Position numbers and translations under genes: made by a program. From Actinomycetota bacterium (lineage in GTDB: Bacteria; Actinomycetota; Thermoleophilia; Gaiellales; Gaiellaceae): a DNA stretch of 5,901 nt. The notes under the pieces are model-generated. The model was given only the letters and a program-made list of their open reading frames with translations. It did not search any database and was not told where the DNA came from. Shown piece after piece: positions 5,372-5,901 of the stretch. Position 1 is the stretch's first letter; each line of letters opens with the position of its first letter. The stretch lies in the NCBI GenBank assembly GCA_013812265.1, contig JACCTQ010000231.1, positions 1-5,901 of the forward strand, given 5' to 3'.

Positions 5372-5763
5372 CCGGCGACCGTAGCGGGGCGCGTCGCCCG
5401 GGCGGACAGCTCGGCCGCGATCGGCTCCGAGCGATCCGGTCCACCGTCGCCGGCTTGGGTGTGCGCGAGCACGCCGATCAGCAGCAGTAGCACTCCGAGG
5501 AGGACCAGCGGCAGCGTGTCACCGCCGCCCTCCACCGGGGCCTCGGCACCGGTTTCCCACATCTCGTATCCCTGGGAGACAGCGCTCCCCGCCGAGAACA
5601 GCGCGATGATGATGATCCCCGCACCCACGATCCAGAAGCCGAATGCGAGCGACTGGACCTTATCCCGGTCTGTCAGGAGCGCGACGAGCAGTGAGCCGGC
5701 CGCGGTGAGCACGGTGACGAAGCCGAGGATGATGGCGAAGCGCTGAAGCCCGGCTCGGATCAT
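5332..5763 (-). CDS. Small three-helix membrane protein of unknown function
   Basis: The product has 143 residues with three hydrophobic segments, near 9-31, 38-59 and 83-101. A Gly/Glu-rich loop (EMWETGAEAPVEGGGDTLP, 67-85) separates helices 2 and 3. A hydrophilic tail (102-143) follows, of low complexity and rich in Ala and Arg. I do not recognise a family. The ATG at 5763 begins MIRAGLQRFA, directly before helix 1. A purine-rich GGGAGGG (minus strand, 5778-5784) lies 14 nt upstream, somewhat far for a ribosome site. The last 12 codons are antisense to the conserved end of the spermidine-synthase-like gene (40-bp overlap including the stop), so the tail may be a late extension past an older stop. 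It probably follows the partial gene at 5773-5901 in one operon (9-nt gap). The membrane prediction is firm; the function is unknown. Confidence 0.7.
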   Translation of the reverse strand: MIRAGLQRFAIILGFVTVLTAAGSLLVALLTDRDKVQSLAFGFWIVGAGIIIIALFSAGSAVSQGYEMWETGAEAPVEGGGDTLPLVLLGVLLLLIGVLAHTQAGDGGPDRSEPIAAELSARATRPATVAGHCPRNNRASVGA

Positions 5764-5772
5764 GCGTTAGTT

Positions 5773-5901
5773 CTAAGCCCTCCCGCCGCCCGGGTCATCG
5801 CCTGGCTGGGGATCGGAGTCACGAGGACAGGCGTCGACTTCCGAGTTGTAGACACGCGCGGTGACGGCGGTTCGCGCCCAGACGCGGACACAGAACTGCT
5901 T
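5773..5901 (-). CDS. Possible C-terminal fragment of an unknown protein (cut by window edge)
   Basis: On the minus strand one frame runs open from the window edge to a TAG at 5773-5775. It encodes 42 residues beginning KQFCVRVWARTAVTARVYNS, then a Cys-containing stretch (EVDACPRD) and an Asp/Pro/Gly-rich tail (QPGDDPGGGRA). About three quarters of codons end in G or C. The alternating FCVRVWARTAVTARVY pattern suggests a beta-strand, possibly extracytoplasmic domain, but no family is recognised. The stop lies 9 nt before the start of the small membrane protein, good operon spacing. Caution: two other frames are also open across this short stretch (one on each strand), so the assignment is tentative. 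Confidence 0.35.
   Translation of the reverse strand, partial: KQFCVRVWARTAVTARVYNSEVDACPRDSDPQPGDDPGGGRA

Noticed and set aside
5372..5453. Inverted repeat CCGGCGAC (5372-5379) / GTCGCCGG (5446-5453) and palindrome CGCCCGGGCG (5395-5404) after the synthase-like stop
   Set aside because: The loop is 66 nt, there is no T-run, and both lie in GC-rich coding sequence of the membrane protein. They are not convincing as terminators.
1..5901. CRISPR array, tRNA or rRNA genes
   Set aside because: No regularly spaced repeats and no tRNA- or rRNA-like conserved stretches were recognised by eye. A tRNAscan or Infernal run would settle it.

Overview
The window is a high-GC bacterial segment. Its coding frames are strongly biased to G or C at the third codon position, start codons include GTG, and a DUF4032 kinase-like protein is present, a family I associate with Actinobacteria. 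A high-GC actinobacterium, perhaps a deep-branching soil lineage such as Thermoleophilia, is the best guess. Taxonomy cannot be fixed from the sequence alone.

Layout. Positions 1-1728 (+) hold the end of an ABC exporter operon: the C-terminal tail of a DrrA-type ATPase followed by two ABC-2 membrane subunits. The three genes are joined by overlapping stop and start codons (1 nt and 4 nt), so they look translationally coupled and probably form one heteromeric exporter of unknown substrate. Positions 1729-2315 form a 587-bp gap between convergent genes. It contains a coding-like but orphan stretch (about 1835-1975) and a 274-bp element (2024-2297) bounded by a perfect 17-bp inverted repeat, GGGGGTCAGGTCTTGCA. 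The interior of the element carries dyads and short direct repeats but no recognisable transposase. It is best read as a non-autonomous MITE-like or REP-like element.

Positions 2316-3554 (-) encode the DUF4032 kinase-like protein. Positions 3668-5371 (+) encode a membrane-anchored spermidine-synthase-like protein (seven hydrophobic segments fused to a SAM-binding domain). The two are divergent and share a 113-bp control region. In that region each start codon lies 8 nt from a -10-like hexamer, and a 10-bp perfect palindrome lies just behind each hexamer, which suggests leaderless transcripts and possibly shared regulation. Positions 5332-5763 (-) encode a small three-helix membrane protein whose 3' end overlaps the synthase-like gene by 40 bp tail to tail. 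A probable 3' fragment of another minus-strand gene (5773-5901) reaches the window edge.

The most unusual items are the inverted-repeat-bounded element, the symmetrical divergent control region, and the convergent coding overlap. Nothing seen amounts to a clearly new multi-gene system. No tRNA, rRNA, CRISPR array or intact transposase was recognised.
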